This document shows positions 1 through 9,374 of a DNA stretch of 39,689 nt, piece by piece; position 1 is the first letter of the stretch, and every line of letters begins with the position of its first letter. A program made the translations under genes and the position numbers. This DNA is from Desulfuromonadales bacterium GWC2_61_20 (GTDB lineage Bacteria; Desulfobacterota; Desulfuromonadia; Desulfuromonadales; UBA2197). The notes under the pieces are model-generated. The model was not told the DNA's origin. It ran no database searches and saw only the letters and a program-made list of their open reading frames with translations. Where the stretch lies: NCBI GenBank assembly GCA_001799485.1, contig MGTO01000003.1, forward strand, positions 1 through 39,689. Direction: 5' to 3'.

Positions 1-290
1 GAATGCTTGTCGGCCACCGCCGGGGCGCAAGGGGAGACGCTGCGGGCGCCGATGAGGCGGGCAAGCTCCTTGGTCGAGACCTGACGATCGCCGTGCATGA
101 GGACGATTAGGGGTTGCTTGGCATCGTCCTCCATAATCAAGGTCTTGACCACGCAATGCTCGTCGACGCCGAGTTCGCGGGCCGAGACGGCGGTGCCGCC
201 CTTTTCTTCATAGGGGTAGAGGTGATCGCTGAAATCGACCTGTTGTTGGCGCAGGTAGCGGATGGCGGGGGTGACGGGGGTCTTGGCCAT
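1..290 (-). CDS. ybaK: YbaK/EbsC-type Cys-tRNA(Pro) deacylase, 3' part cut off by window edge
   Basis: Reverse-strand translation from ATG at 290: MAKTPVTPAIRYLRQQQVDFSDHLYPYEEKGGTAVSARELGVDEHCVVKTLIMEDDAKQPLIVLMHGDRQVSTKELARLIGARSVSPCAP; recognisable YbaK family. Confidence 0.85.
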   Translation of the reverse strand, partial: MAKTPVTPAIRYLRQQQVDFSDHLYPYEEKGGTAVSARELGVDEHCVVKTLIMEDDAKQPLIVLMHGDRQVSTKELARLIGARSVSPCAPAVADKH

Positions 291-310
291 GGCGCAAACT
301 CCCAAAGGCA

Positions 311-1117
311 TTAGCCCTGGCGGAACCAGGAGAGGACGAGGAGAACGAAGCTGAGACCGAGAACGGCGGCACCAGCGCCGGCGAGGAGATTGAAGGCAGT
401 CTCGAAGCGGCGCCGGGCCCAGCCATCGAGCGGCAGCACAAAACCAAGCACCGCGCCGCCGGCGGCGCCACCGAGGTGGGCGGCGTTGTCGGCGCCGACC
501 AGGATGCCGAAGATAAAGGCGAAGGCCGCCCACTTGAGCATGAAGTTGCGCAATTCCAGAGCCTGAAAACCGCCAAGGCGATGGAACCAGGCGGCGGCAA
601 AGCCGATGAGGCCGAAGAGGGAACCGGAGGCGCCAACCACCGGCGTCAGGGGATGCCAGAAGTAGCCGGCAACAGTGGCGGTGAGGGCGGTGAGAAGGTA
701 GAGGATGAGAAAACGGGAGCGGCCGATCTCCTGTTCGACGAGCGGGCCAACCTGATAGAGGGCGACCATATTGAAGGCGAGATGGATGAGGCCGCCATGG
801 TTGAAGGCATAGGTCAGGCAGCGCCACCACTCGCCCTGCTGGATGACCAGAGGCCAGAACTGGGCGCCGGTATGGATGAGAAGATTGGTGCCGGGGGCGA
901 GAAGCGGGCTGAGGCCAAAACCTGCCAGCAGCCCCCAGACGATCATGGCGGCAAAAACCAGGAGGTTGAGGCCAATGATCGGCTGGATCAGGCTGATCCC
1001 GCCGCCATGCACCGGGGCGCGGAAGATCGTCTTGAGCTGCCGCTCCCACTTCATCATGCGCCATTGCCAGCGGGTGCCGTTCATGCCGAGGCGGTCGAAA
1101 AAGGTTTTCCAGTTCAC
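311..1117 (-). CDS. Rhomboid family intramembrane serine protease
   Basis: GASGSLFGLIG serine motif and AHLGGAAGG His motif, multiple TM segments; GTG start at 1117 preceded by AGGAGA. The longer track ORF (311..2926) is an artefact extending antisense through resB/ccsA. Confidence 0.85.
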   Translation of the reverse strand: MNWKTFFDRLGMNGTRWQWRMMKWERQLKTIFRAPVHGGGISLIQPIIGLNLLVFAAMIVWGLLAGFGLSPLLAPGTNLLIHTGAQFWPLVIQQGEWWRCLTYAFNHGGLIHLAFNMVALYQVGPLVEQEIGRSRFLILYLLTALTATVAGYFWHPLTPVVGASGSLFGLIGFAAAWFHRLGGFQALELRNFMLKWAAFAFIFGILVGADNAAHLGGAAGGAVLGFVLPLDGWARRRFETAFNLLAGAGAAVLGLSFVLLVLSWFRQG

Positions 1118-1152
1118 GTTGGAGGTTCTCCTGAGAGCTTGTTGCGGACAGG

Positions 1153-2205
1153 TCAGTCGAGTTCGGGGCGGTCGCCGCGGCGCCGCTTGGCGTAAAAGGA
1201 GAGCAGCGCCAGCGCCACCCCGAGGCCCATGAGGATACCACCGATTTTCGCCAGTTCGGCGCCGGGGTCGCGGTTGATGGTGAGAACACTGATGGCGCGC
1301 AGCAGCGGCTCGCGCGGTTGCAGTTGGATGCCGGCTGCCGTCAGCGGCGCCGGGAGCCCTTCGCGCAGGAGGTACCAGCCGCGCCAGGGACCGTCCTGCG
1401 GATGGAGCAGTTCGAGTTCGAAGGCCGGGTTGTTGACTTCGTCGCCGACGGGGTAGATGCGACCATCGCCGCCACGACGGACATCGGCGAAGAAGCGCAG
1501 GACCCGCAGCACCCTGCCGTCGGGAAGTCGCAAGACGCTGCCGGGACGCAGCTCGATGCTCCCCTGGGGGGAGTCGCAGCGAAACCCTTCGGCTTCCTGG
1601 GCAAAGGTGGCGGGGAGGACAATGAGATCCCCTTCGGTCAGGGGATGGTTGAGGCGGATGACTTCGGTGCGGAGCTCGCGACCGTCGCGCAGCAGGGTCA
1701 GGGTGCTGCGCATGTCGCTGAACTGGCCGCCGACAAAGACCGGCTCGAAGGTGTCGAGGCGCAGGGCGTGACCGGGGAGGAGTCCAGCAAGGGGCAAGGA
1801 CTCGCCGACACGGATGGCGTTCCCCTCGCTGCGACTGCCGGCGAGACTCCCCCAGACAAAGGCGCCGAGGCAGAGGATGAAGCCGAGATGGATGAGGTAC
1901 TCGCCGCTTTTGCGCCAGCGCGCACGGATGCGCAGCAGCCAGTCGAAGAAGCAGCAGAGGGTATTGAGCCCGAGGAGAAGGACGGCGCCGGCGACGAGCC
2001 ACAGCCACCACGAGAGACCCGGTCGCGCCTGGCCGAAGCGGGCGAACCAGTCGGCGAGGATCATCTGGTCGATGCTGCCGAAGGTCTTCGGGTACTTGAT
2101 CATGACGATGGAACCGGCCATGGTCAGGACGGTGGCGACGGAGGCGAGCCAGATCGCCAGTTTCAGGTTGCAGAGGAGGTTCCAGAGGCGCGTCGGCATC
2201 GTCAT
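1153..2205 (-). CDS. resB: Cytochrome c biogenesis protein ResB family
   Basis: 350 aa, LWNLLCNLKLAIWLASVATVLTMAGSIVMIKYPKTFGSID...; paired with CcsA. Confidence 0.85.
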   Translation of the reverse strand: MTMPTRLWNLLCNLKLAIWLASVATVLTMAGSIVMIKYPKTFGSIDQMILADWFARFGQARPGLSWWLWLVAGAVLLLGLNTLCCFFDWLLRIRARWRKSGEYLIHLGFILCLGAFVWGSLAGSRSEGNAIRVGESLPLAGLLPGHALRLDTFEPVFVGGQFSDMRSTLTLLRDGRELRTEVIRLNHPLTEGDLIVLPATFAQEAEGFRCDSPQGSIELRPGSVLRLPDGRVLRVLRFFADVRRGGDGRIYPVGDEVNNPAFELELLHPQDGPWRGWYLLREGLPAPLTAAGIQLQPREPLLRAISVLTINRDPGAELAKIGGILMGLGVALALLSFYAKRRRGDRPELD

Positions 2206-2208
2206 CTC

Positions 2209-3012
2209 CTAGTCGAGGGGGTGGTTGCTCGACAGGAGCAGCCCGATGCCGAGATAGGTGAAGAGGACGACGCCGAAGCCGGCGATGGAGAGCCAGGCGT
2301 AGCCGGTCCCCTGCCAGCGTTTGATGAATTTGGCGTGGCACATGCCGGCGTAGAAGAGCCAGACGATAAAGGACCAGACACTCTTGATGTTCCAGGAGAA
2401 CCAGTAGCCCCAGGCGACAAAGGCCCAGATGGCGCCGAAGATCATGCACAGGGTGAAGAGGACGAAGCCGAGGAAGATCGCTTCTTCGTTGAGCTTGCGC
2501 AAAAGTGGCAGTTCGGGGAAGAGGTCGGTGCCGAGGCGCTGCTGCAGCAGGTAGAGGACGCCGAGGGAGAAGGCCATGGCGAAGAAGGCGTAGCCGACGA
2601 AAGAACAGATGATGTGCAGGGTGAAGAGCGGCGTGTCGAGGCTGGCGATCAGCGGCTTGATCGCCGGATCGCGGGGAAGGGCGGCGCCGAGGAGGAGGAG
2701 ATTGAGAAAGAGGACGAAGAGGCCGGTGGCGCGGATGCGGTAGCGCAGTTCGAAATAGAGGTAGCAGGCGGCCAGGGCCCAGCTGAAGAAGAAGAGGGTG
2801 GAGAAGAGGTTGGTCACCGGCAGATAGCCGGCAGCAAGCCAGCGCGCCAGGAGCACCGTAGTCTGCAGGGCGAGGCCGCTGCTGACGGTGACGAGGGCGG
2901 CCTGCGCCAGCCCGGGCCGGCGCCATTTGAGATGACCCAGATAGAGGAGGGTGGCGCCGAGATAGGCGGCGAAGGCGGCAGACAGCAGGACTGTGGTCAG
3001 GGCAGGGGACAT
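2209..3012 (-). CDS. ccsA: Cytochrome c biogenesis protein CcsA/ResC (heme exporter type)
   Basis: Polytopic membrane protein with WGxW-type motif (WGYWFSWNIKSVWSFIVWLFYAG); start at 3012 (MSPALTTVLL) preferred over 3078. Confidence 0.85.
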   Translation of the reverse strand: MSPALTTVLLSAAFAAYLGATLLYLGHLKWRRPGLAQAALVTVSSGLALQTTVLLARWLAAGYLPVTNLFSTLFFFSWALAACYLYFELRYRIRATGLFVLFLNLLLLGAALPRDPAIKPLIASLDTPLFTLHIICSFVGYAFFAMAFSLGVLYLLQQRLGTDLFPELPLLRKLNEEAIFLGFVLFTLCMIFGAIWAFVAWGYWFSWNIKSVWSFIVWLFYAGMCHAKFIKRWQGTGYAWLSIAGFGVVLFTYLGIGLLLSSNHPLD

Positions 3013-3098
3013 GACGATCCGCGGAGTATGAGGGGATGGCGACGACAAATCGGTGCGTACGTTATCACAATTTAGCACTACGAGAATAGTTGCAATTA

Positions 3099-3132
3099 AT
3101 TGTCAACCAGCGCTCTTCCGGTAGTTGACAAT
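3099..3132. promoter_or_regulatory. Putative BirA operator (TTGTCAACC-N14-AGTTGACAA) in the divergent ccsA/bioW region
   Basis: Perfect 9-bp inverted repeat ATTGTCAAC...GTTGACAAT upstream of bioW; resembles the BirA consensus TTGTWAACC-N14/15-GGTTWACAA. Confidence 0.65.
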
Positions 3133-3143
3133 CGTGGAGTCAC

Positions 3144-3961
3144 ATGCTAGCTTCGCCCGTCATGGAACGCCATCTATACAGTATTCGCATGCATGCCAGC
3201 CTTGGCGGACGCCATCTTTCCGGGGCCGAGCACCTCGCCCCCTTCGAGGATCTCGAGGAGTTGGCGGCGGCACTGGTGCGCCGCGCCCTGACCCACCCCG
3301 GCGGACGAGCGGAACAGGTGACGATCAGCATCGATCCGGTGGTAGCCGAGACGATTCGCCAAAGCCGCCTCCCCGATGTGCGCACGGTCCGTGTTGTTGA
3401 CTGGGAGCAGGGGCGGCAGACGGCGCTGCACTGGCTCAAGGTCGCCGGAGTCACGGAGTCGGCCGCGTGGACCGCCATGCAAGCAATGCAGCAGGGTGGT
3501 GCACCGGACGGCACTTCGATGCGCGGGGCGATGCTGGTCGATGTCGTCAGCGGCGAACGGCTGGAGCTGGATCATGCGCGTGGGGTCCGGGTCAGTCGCA
3601 TGGACCTCACTCTCGAAGCGGAGCAAGCACTCCGCGCTGCCCTGGTGTCGCGGAACCTCGATAATCCGCATGTGCGTGAGGCTTTGATCCTGGCCGGCAA
3701 GGTTCTCATGACGCCGGGTGTCGTCGCCGAGTTATGCTGGTCCGACGACCCCGACTATACCGCCGGCTACGTTGCTGCTCCCGGCTTCGGCTATGTGCGC
3801 TTTCCCCATCTGAAACCGCTCGGAGAGGGCCGGGGCGGGCGGGCCTTCTTTTTTGCCCGGGAGGGATTTAATCTCGACCAGGTGGTGACCTTTCTCGAAA
3901 AGGAAGCGGTTCTCTTTACCCGGCCGGGGCGCTTTCTGCGCGATATGGAAGCGGGAGAGTA

Positions 3962-3962
<1 letters not shown>
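3144..3962 (+). CDS. bioW: 6-carboxyhexanoate--CoA ligase (pimeloyl-CoA synthetase) BioW
   Basis: [24 protein letters not shown]... matches BioW N-terminus; start could be 3144 or 3162. Confidence 0.9.
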
Positions 3963-5143
<1,181 letters not shown>

Positions 5144-5149
<6 letters not shown>

Positions 5150-5184
5150 ACTCATAGGACTTATAGGACTTGATAGGACCTATG
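5144..5184 (+). repeat. Degenerate short tandem repeat (ATAGGACTT units) between bioF and bioH
   Basis: CATAGACTCATAGGACTTATAGGACTTGATAGGACCTATG, about four 9-10 bp units. Confidence 0.7.
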
Positions 5185-6000
5185 CCTGAAATTCACACTC
5201 ACACCTTTTACCATCCCGATGGGCGCACTTTGGCCTGGCGCGAAGCCGGATCGGGACGGCCGCTGATCCTGCTCCATGGCTGGGCCATGTCGGCAGTGGT
5301 CTTTAGCGAGATGCAGGCCGCACTTGCCGGCGATTTTCGCGTCCTGGCACCGGACCTGCGAGGCCACGGCGGCTCGTCTCCCGGTTCCGGTTACGCCCTG
5401 ACCGATTTCGCCGCCGACCTTGACGCCTGGCTTACGGCCCTTGACCTCGACACGATAGATCTTCTTGGCTGGTCCCTTGGCGGCGAGGTGGCGCAGTTGC
5501 TGGCAGCGCAGTATCCCCAGCGTGTCACCCGGCTGGCACTAATCTCCTCCACCCCGCGATTCGCTTCGACGCACGATTGGGAGCATGGTTTGCCGGATGT
5601 GCAAATCAAGGCGATGGCTCGCGACCTGCGCCGTAACTACGAGCTGACCATGAACGGTTTCTTCTCCCTCCAGTTTACCGACGAGGCGCTGGAACGTGAA
5701 CGCTATCGGCAAATCGTTGCCTTCGCCGTCCGGGCCGGCCGGCTGCCTCTCCCGGAGGTGGCCCTGGCGGCGCTGGAGACGCTTCGTAGTGAGGATTTGC
5801 GCCCCCTTCTGCCGCAACTTGTACAGCCGACGTTGGTGCTGCACGGCGGCCGCGACCGCATTATCCCGGTTGCGGCCGGGCGCTATCTCGGCACGACCCT
5901 GCCGGCCGCGCGCTACATCGAATGGCCGGATGTCGGTCATGCCCCGTTTATGAGCCGGCCGCAGGATTCTGTGACGCTGTGGCGGGAGTTTTTTGCATGA
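5182..6000 (+). CDS. bioH: Alpha/beta hydrolase, BioH-like pimeloyl-ACP methyl ester esterase
   Basis: LLHGWAMSAVVF, nucleophile elbow LGWSLGGEVAQ, catalytic VGHAPF; between bioF and bioC. Confidence 0.8.
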   Translation: MPEIHTHTFYHPDGRTLAWREAGSGRPLILLHGWAMSAVVFSEMQAALAGDFRVLAPDLRGHGGSSPGSGYALTDFAADLDAWLTALDLDTIDLLGWSLGGEVAQLLAAQYPQRVTRLALISSTPRFASTHDWEHGLPDVQIKAMARDLRRNYELTMNGFFSLQFTDEALERERYRQIVAFAVRAGRLPLPEVALAALETLRSEDLRPLLPQLVQPTLVLHGGRDRIIPVAAGRYLGTTLPAARYIEWPDVGHAPFMSRPQDSVTLWREFFA

Positions 6001-6803
6001 CCCCGGCCGAGGTCGCAGTGCGCCGGGTGCGCCAGCATTTTTCCCGTCATGCCGAGGAGTACGACCACTACGCCATGGTGCAGAAGAGTGTGGTGCGGCG
6101 CCTCCTGGAGTTGATGCCTTCCCTCACTGCGGATGCCGGTCCGGTCCTCGATCTTGGCACCGGCACCGGCGAGCTGGCGGACCGCTTCTCCACCCTGCAT
6201 CCGCACTTGCCGCTACTCCTCGCCGATATTGCCCACGGTATGACCCGGCACGCCGCCTCGAGTGTTCCCGGAGCACTGGCTTTCGATGCCGATGCCGCCG
6301 CCCTGCCTTTACTCGACGACTGTTGCGGTCTGGTCCTGTCCTCATCGATGTACCAGTGGGTCAATGACCTCCCCGGGGCATTTGTAGAGGTCGGGCGTAT
6401 TTTGCGGCCGGGTGGTCTCTTCGTCTGCGCCCTTTTCGGGGCCGGGACCTTGCGTGAACTGCGCACCGCCCACGAACAGGCTCTGGTCGAATGCGGCCAG
6501 GGGCACGCCTCGCACATGCAGCAATTTCCGACGCGGGAGGATGTTGCCGCGGCGCTCGATGCGGCAGGTTTTGCGGCTGAAATCGAAGGCAATGAGGAGA
6601 TTGAAAGGCACCCGGATGTCGCAACCCTGTTGCACAACCTCAAGCGGATCGGTGCCCAGAACGCATCATTGCGGCGTTCGCCGGGACTGGCCGAACGGCG
6701 CGTGACCCTGCGCATGATGTCCCTTTATGCCGAGCGCTTCGGAGGCGATGGCACGATTCCGGCCAGTTACGAAGTGATCTGCATGGTTGCGCGTAAACTT
6801 TGA
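5997..6803 (+). CDS. bioC: Malonyl-ACP O-methyltransferase BioC
   Basis: VRRVRQHFSRHAEEYDHYAMVQ..., SAM motif VLDLGTGTGELA, SSSMYQWVNDL; ATGA overlap with bioH. Confidence 0.88.
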   Translation: MTPAEVAVRRVRQHFSRHAEEYDHYAMVQKSVVRRLLELMPSLTADAGPVLDLGTGTGELADRFSTLHPHLPLLLADIAHGMTRHAASSVPGALAFDADAAALPLLDDCCGLVLSSSMYQWVNDLPGAFVEVGRILRPGGLFVCALFGAGTLRELRTAHEQALVECGQGHASHMQQFPTREDVAAALDAAGFAAEIEGNEEIERHPDVATLLHNLKRIGAQNASLRRSPGLAERRVTLRMMSLYAERFGGDGTIPASYEVICMVARKL

Positions 6804-6838
6804 TTTTCTTGGGGACGTGGCGACAATGGGGCGAAGGG

Positions 6839-6872
6839 AAGGGACAGCCGGAGGATGGCTGTCCCTTTTTTT
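6839..6872 (+). terminator. Rho-independent terminator of the bio operon
   Basis: AAGGGACAGCC-GGAGGAT-GGCTGTCCCTT followed by T-run. Confidence 0.85.
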
Positions 6873-8049
6873 ACAGGACTTGCAGAACCGCACATTTGAG
6901 ATAGTCGGTCTCCGGGCAGGCGAGGAGGACCGGATGATCGAAGGCCTGGCCGCGCATTTCCACGAGACGGCACTCCCGCCCGGCCTGGGCCGCGGCCTGG
7001 CGCAGGGTGTCGAGGAAGGTTTCCCGATCCATGTGGTAGGAGCAGGAGCAGGTGAAGAGAAAACCGCCCGGCTCCAGCAGTTCCATGGCCCGGCGGTTGA
7101 TGGTCAGGTAGCCTTTGATCGCTTCGGGGAGCTTCTTCTTGCTTTTGACGAAGGCCGGCGGATCGAGGATGATCGTGCCGAAGCGCTCCCTCTTACGTTC
7201 CAGTTCCCGCAGCAGATCGAAGACGTCGGCTTTGACGAAGCGGCAGCGCTGGTGCAGCTCATTGCGGTGGGCGTTGCGCTCGGCCAGGGTGATGGCGGCG
7301 GCCGAGATGTCGACGCCGATGACTTCCTTCGCCCCGTAGCGGGCGGCGTGTATCGACCAACTCCCCGAGTAGCAGAAGAGGTCGAGGACACGGTGCCCCT
7401 CCACCCGTCCGTCAAGGGCGCGGTGGTTTTCTTTCTGATCGAGGAAGTGGCCGGTCTTCTGCCCGCCACAGACGTCGACGAGAAAACTCAGACCGTTTTC
7501 GCCGACGCCGACCTCACCGGGAGGCTCCCCCCAGGCCATCTCGACATGGCGCGTCAGCCCTTCCAGTTCCCGTACCCCGGCGTCGTTGCGCCAGACCACC
7601 GCCCGCGGGGTGAACTCCTGCAACAACGCAGCGAGAATGATCTCTTTCCTGTGCTCCATGCCCAGGGTCAGCAACTGCACCGCAAGGACCTCGGCATAAC
7701 GGTCGACGACCAGGCCGGGGAGGCCGTCGCTCTCGCCGAACACAAGACGCACGGCGTTGGTCTCAGGGCCGTAAAGACTCCTTCGATACATGGCGGCGGT
7801 GCTGAAGCGTGTGCGGAAGAAGTCGAGACTGTCGATCGATTCGCGCTGGCGGGACATGCGGCGGGCGGCGATGAGGGAGTGGCCGTTATAATAGGCGCTG
7901 CCGAGACATTCACCTTTGGCGGTATAGATCTCGACGGCAGCGCCGTTTGCCGGATGGGGGTCGAGGCTGGCGATTTCATTACTGAAAATCCACGGATGGC
8001 CACTGCGCAGGCGGCGGTCGTGGCCGGGGCGGAGGGTAAGTCGGGTCAC
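6871..8049 (-). CDS. Class I SAM-dependent rRNA methyltransferase, RlmI/RlmK-like with N-terminal PUA domain
   Basis: LRPGHDRRLRSGHPWIFSNEI (PUA), VLDLFCYSGSWSIHAARYGAKEVIGVDIS, IILDPPAFVKSKK; GTG start at 8049 overlaps the arsR stop. Confidence 0.85.
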   Translation of the reverse strand: MTRLTLRPGHDRRLRSGHPWIFSNEIASLDPHPANGAAVEIYTAKGECLGSAYYNGHSLIAARRMSRQRESIDSLDFFRTRFSTAAMYRRSLYGPETNAVRLVFGESDGLPGLVVDRYAEVLAVQLLTLGMEHRKEIILAALLQEFTPRAVVWRNDAGVRELEGLTRHVEMAWGEPPGEVGVGENGLSFLVDVCGGQKTGHFLDQKENHRALDGRVEGHRVLDLFCYSGSWSIHAARYGAKEVIGVDISAAAITLAERNAHRNELHQRCRFVKADVFDLLRELERKRERFGTIILDPPAFVKSKKKLPEAIKGYLTINRRAMELLEPGGFLFTCSCSYHMDRETFLDTLRQAAAQAGRECRLVEMRGQAFDHPVLLACPETDYLKCAVLQVL

Positions 8050-8348
8050 TTGCAAACGCTGGACTGAAACATGGCGCCGACGATCTCTTTGGCTTCCTCC
8101 GAGACGACGTGGTAGAAGACCTCGACTCCGTCGCGGCGGCCGGCGATAATCCCCTTGTTCTTCAGTTGCGCCAGGTGCTGGGAGACGGTGGCCTGGGGGA
8201 GGGCAAGACATTCCCAGATCTTCTTGACGTTGCAGCTTTGCGACATCAGCCCGGCAATAATCTTGAGGCGGATCGGGTGGCCCATCACCTTGAGGATTTC
8301 TGCCTGTCTCTGATAATCCTGATCTTTATCGAATGCCAACTTTTCCAT
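8046..8348 (-). CDS. ArsR/SmtB family transcriptional regulator
   Basis: Winged HTH MGHPIRLKIIAGLMSQSCNVKKIWECLALPQATVSQHLAQLKNKGIIAGRRDGVEVFYHV; SD AAGGAG. Confidence 0.88.
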   Translation of the reverse strand: MEKLAFDKDQDYQRQAEILKVMGHPIRLKIIAGLMSQSCNVKKIWECLALPQATVSQHLAQLKNKGIIAGRRDGVEVFYHVVSEEAKEIVGAMFQSSVCK

Positions 8349-8377
8349 TAGGTCTCCTTGGGAGCGCGGAATAAATC

Positions 8378-8391
8378 GTATATATGAATAC
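8378..8391. promoter_or_regulatory. Imperfect palindrome GTATATATGAATAC upstream of arsR, possible autoregulatory site
   Basis: AT-rich imperfect inverted repeat about 30 bp upstream of the arsR ATG. Confidence 0.3.
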
Positions 8392-8552
8392 AAGTTTTGC
8401 GCCTGCCGTGTCAAGGTCTTCTTCGCGGGGGCAATCCTTCATAAATTCTCGACTTCATCGTCACGAGAGGCTAAACTGAGGGCCGCTTTCCCGAGGCGAC
8501 AAGATCATACGAATTTACTCCCAGGGCTTTCGCCCGGTTGAGGAGCCAAGGC

Positions 8553-9356
8553 ATGTTTTCGCACCCTTGCCGGATCGTTCCCGGTCTTTTCCTTCTGCTG
8601 ATTTTGTCGGCACCGATCGTTGCTGAAGTGGCTGCGGCAGAGAATGTTTTCCAGCCTTTTGTCGGCGAAGCCCTTGCCTATGATATCTCCTTCCTCTGGT
8701 TCGACCGTCTGGCCGAGGGACGTTTGCACTTCAGTATCGATGCCCCGACCGGGAGGTACCGGGCGGAACTTGAAGCACGCACCCTCGGCATAGCGGCCTG
8801 GGTCACCGGGAACCGCAAGCACCGCTACGATACCCTCATGGAACTCGGTTCGGATGGGCGTATGCGCACCCTGGTGCAGGAATCGTTGATCGTCAAGGGG
8901 GAGGGGAAAAAGCTGCGCGAAAAGGGGAAACGCTACATCTTCGATTATGAGGCGCGCAAAGTCCGGATGTTGCGTCAAGCCGGGGCGGGTTTTGTCGAGG
9001 ATACGGCCTTTCCCATGGAAGCCGGCCTCCAGCCCAACGATTTTTTGACGGTTTTCTTTAATTTTCGCGCGGGCCGCCTCGGCGAGATCAAGGCTGGCGC
9101 CGATTTCACCATCCCGACTTTCACCCGCAAGGGCAAGGCGGAAATCGGCATCCACGTCCTGACCGCGGTTGAACGCAAGGGTCTGGATCGGTTCCCGGCG
9201 CACGGGATTCTGGCCCGGGTCATCCTCGATGCCGAAGAACTCGATACCGCTGGCGGTGGTGTCTACGTCTGGTTTGACGAGCAAGGCCGTCCGGCGCAAG
9301 GAATTGTTGAAAACGTCTTGGGACTTGGCGATGTCTTCGGCCAGTTACGGCTTTGA
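8553..9356 (+). CDS. DUF3108 domain-containing exported protein
   Basis: Signal peptide, then FQPFVGEALAYDISFLWFDRLAEGRLHF... typical of DUF3108; SD GAGGAG before ATG 8553. Confidence 0.75.
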   Translation: MFSHPCRIVPGLFLLLILSAPIVAEVAAAENVFQPFVGEALAYDISFLWFDRLAEGRLHFSIDAPTGRYRAELEARTLGIAAWVTGNRKHRYDTLMELGSDGRMRTLVQESLIVKGEGKKLREKGKRYIFDYEARKVRMLRQAGAGFVEDTAFPMEAGLQPNDFLTVFFNFRAGRLGEIKAGADFTIPTFTRKGKAEIGIHVLTAVERKGLDRFPAHGILARVILDAEELDTAGGGVYVWFDEQGRPAQGIVENVLGLGDVFGQLRL

Positions 9357-9374
9357 ACTCCGATAGATGGATGG

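Noticed and set aside
311-2926. 871-aa minus ORF in the track
   Set aside because: Only the C-terminal part is the rhomboid protein; the rest runs through resB/ccsA in another frame with low-complexity Arg/Pro-rich sequence.
1318-3075. 585-aa plus-strand ORF
   Set aside because: Glu/Gly-rich shadow ORF antisense to resB and ccsA in GC-rich DNA; no recognisable domain.
3173-3187. TCTATACAGTATTCG, a 12/15 match to the icd/acnB palindrome at the bioW start
   Set aside because: Lies in codons for the conserved LYSIR motif of BioW and is not overlapping a convincing promoter; likely coincidence.
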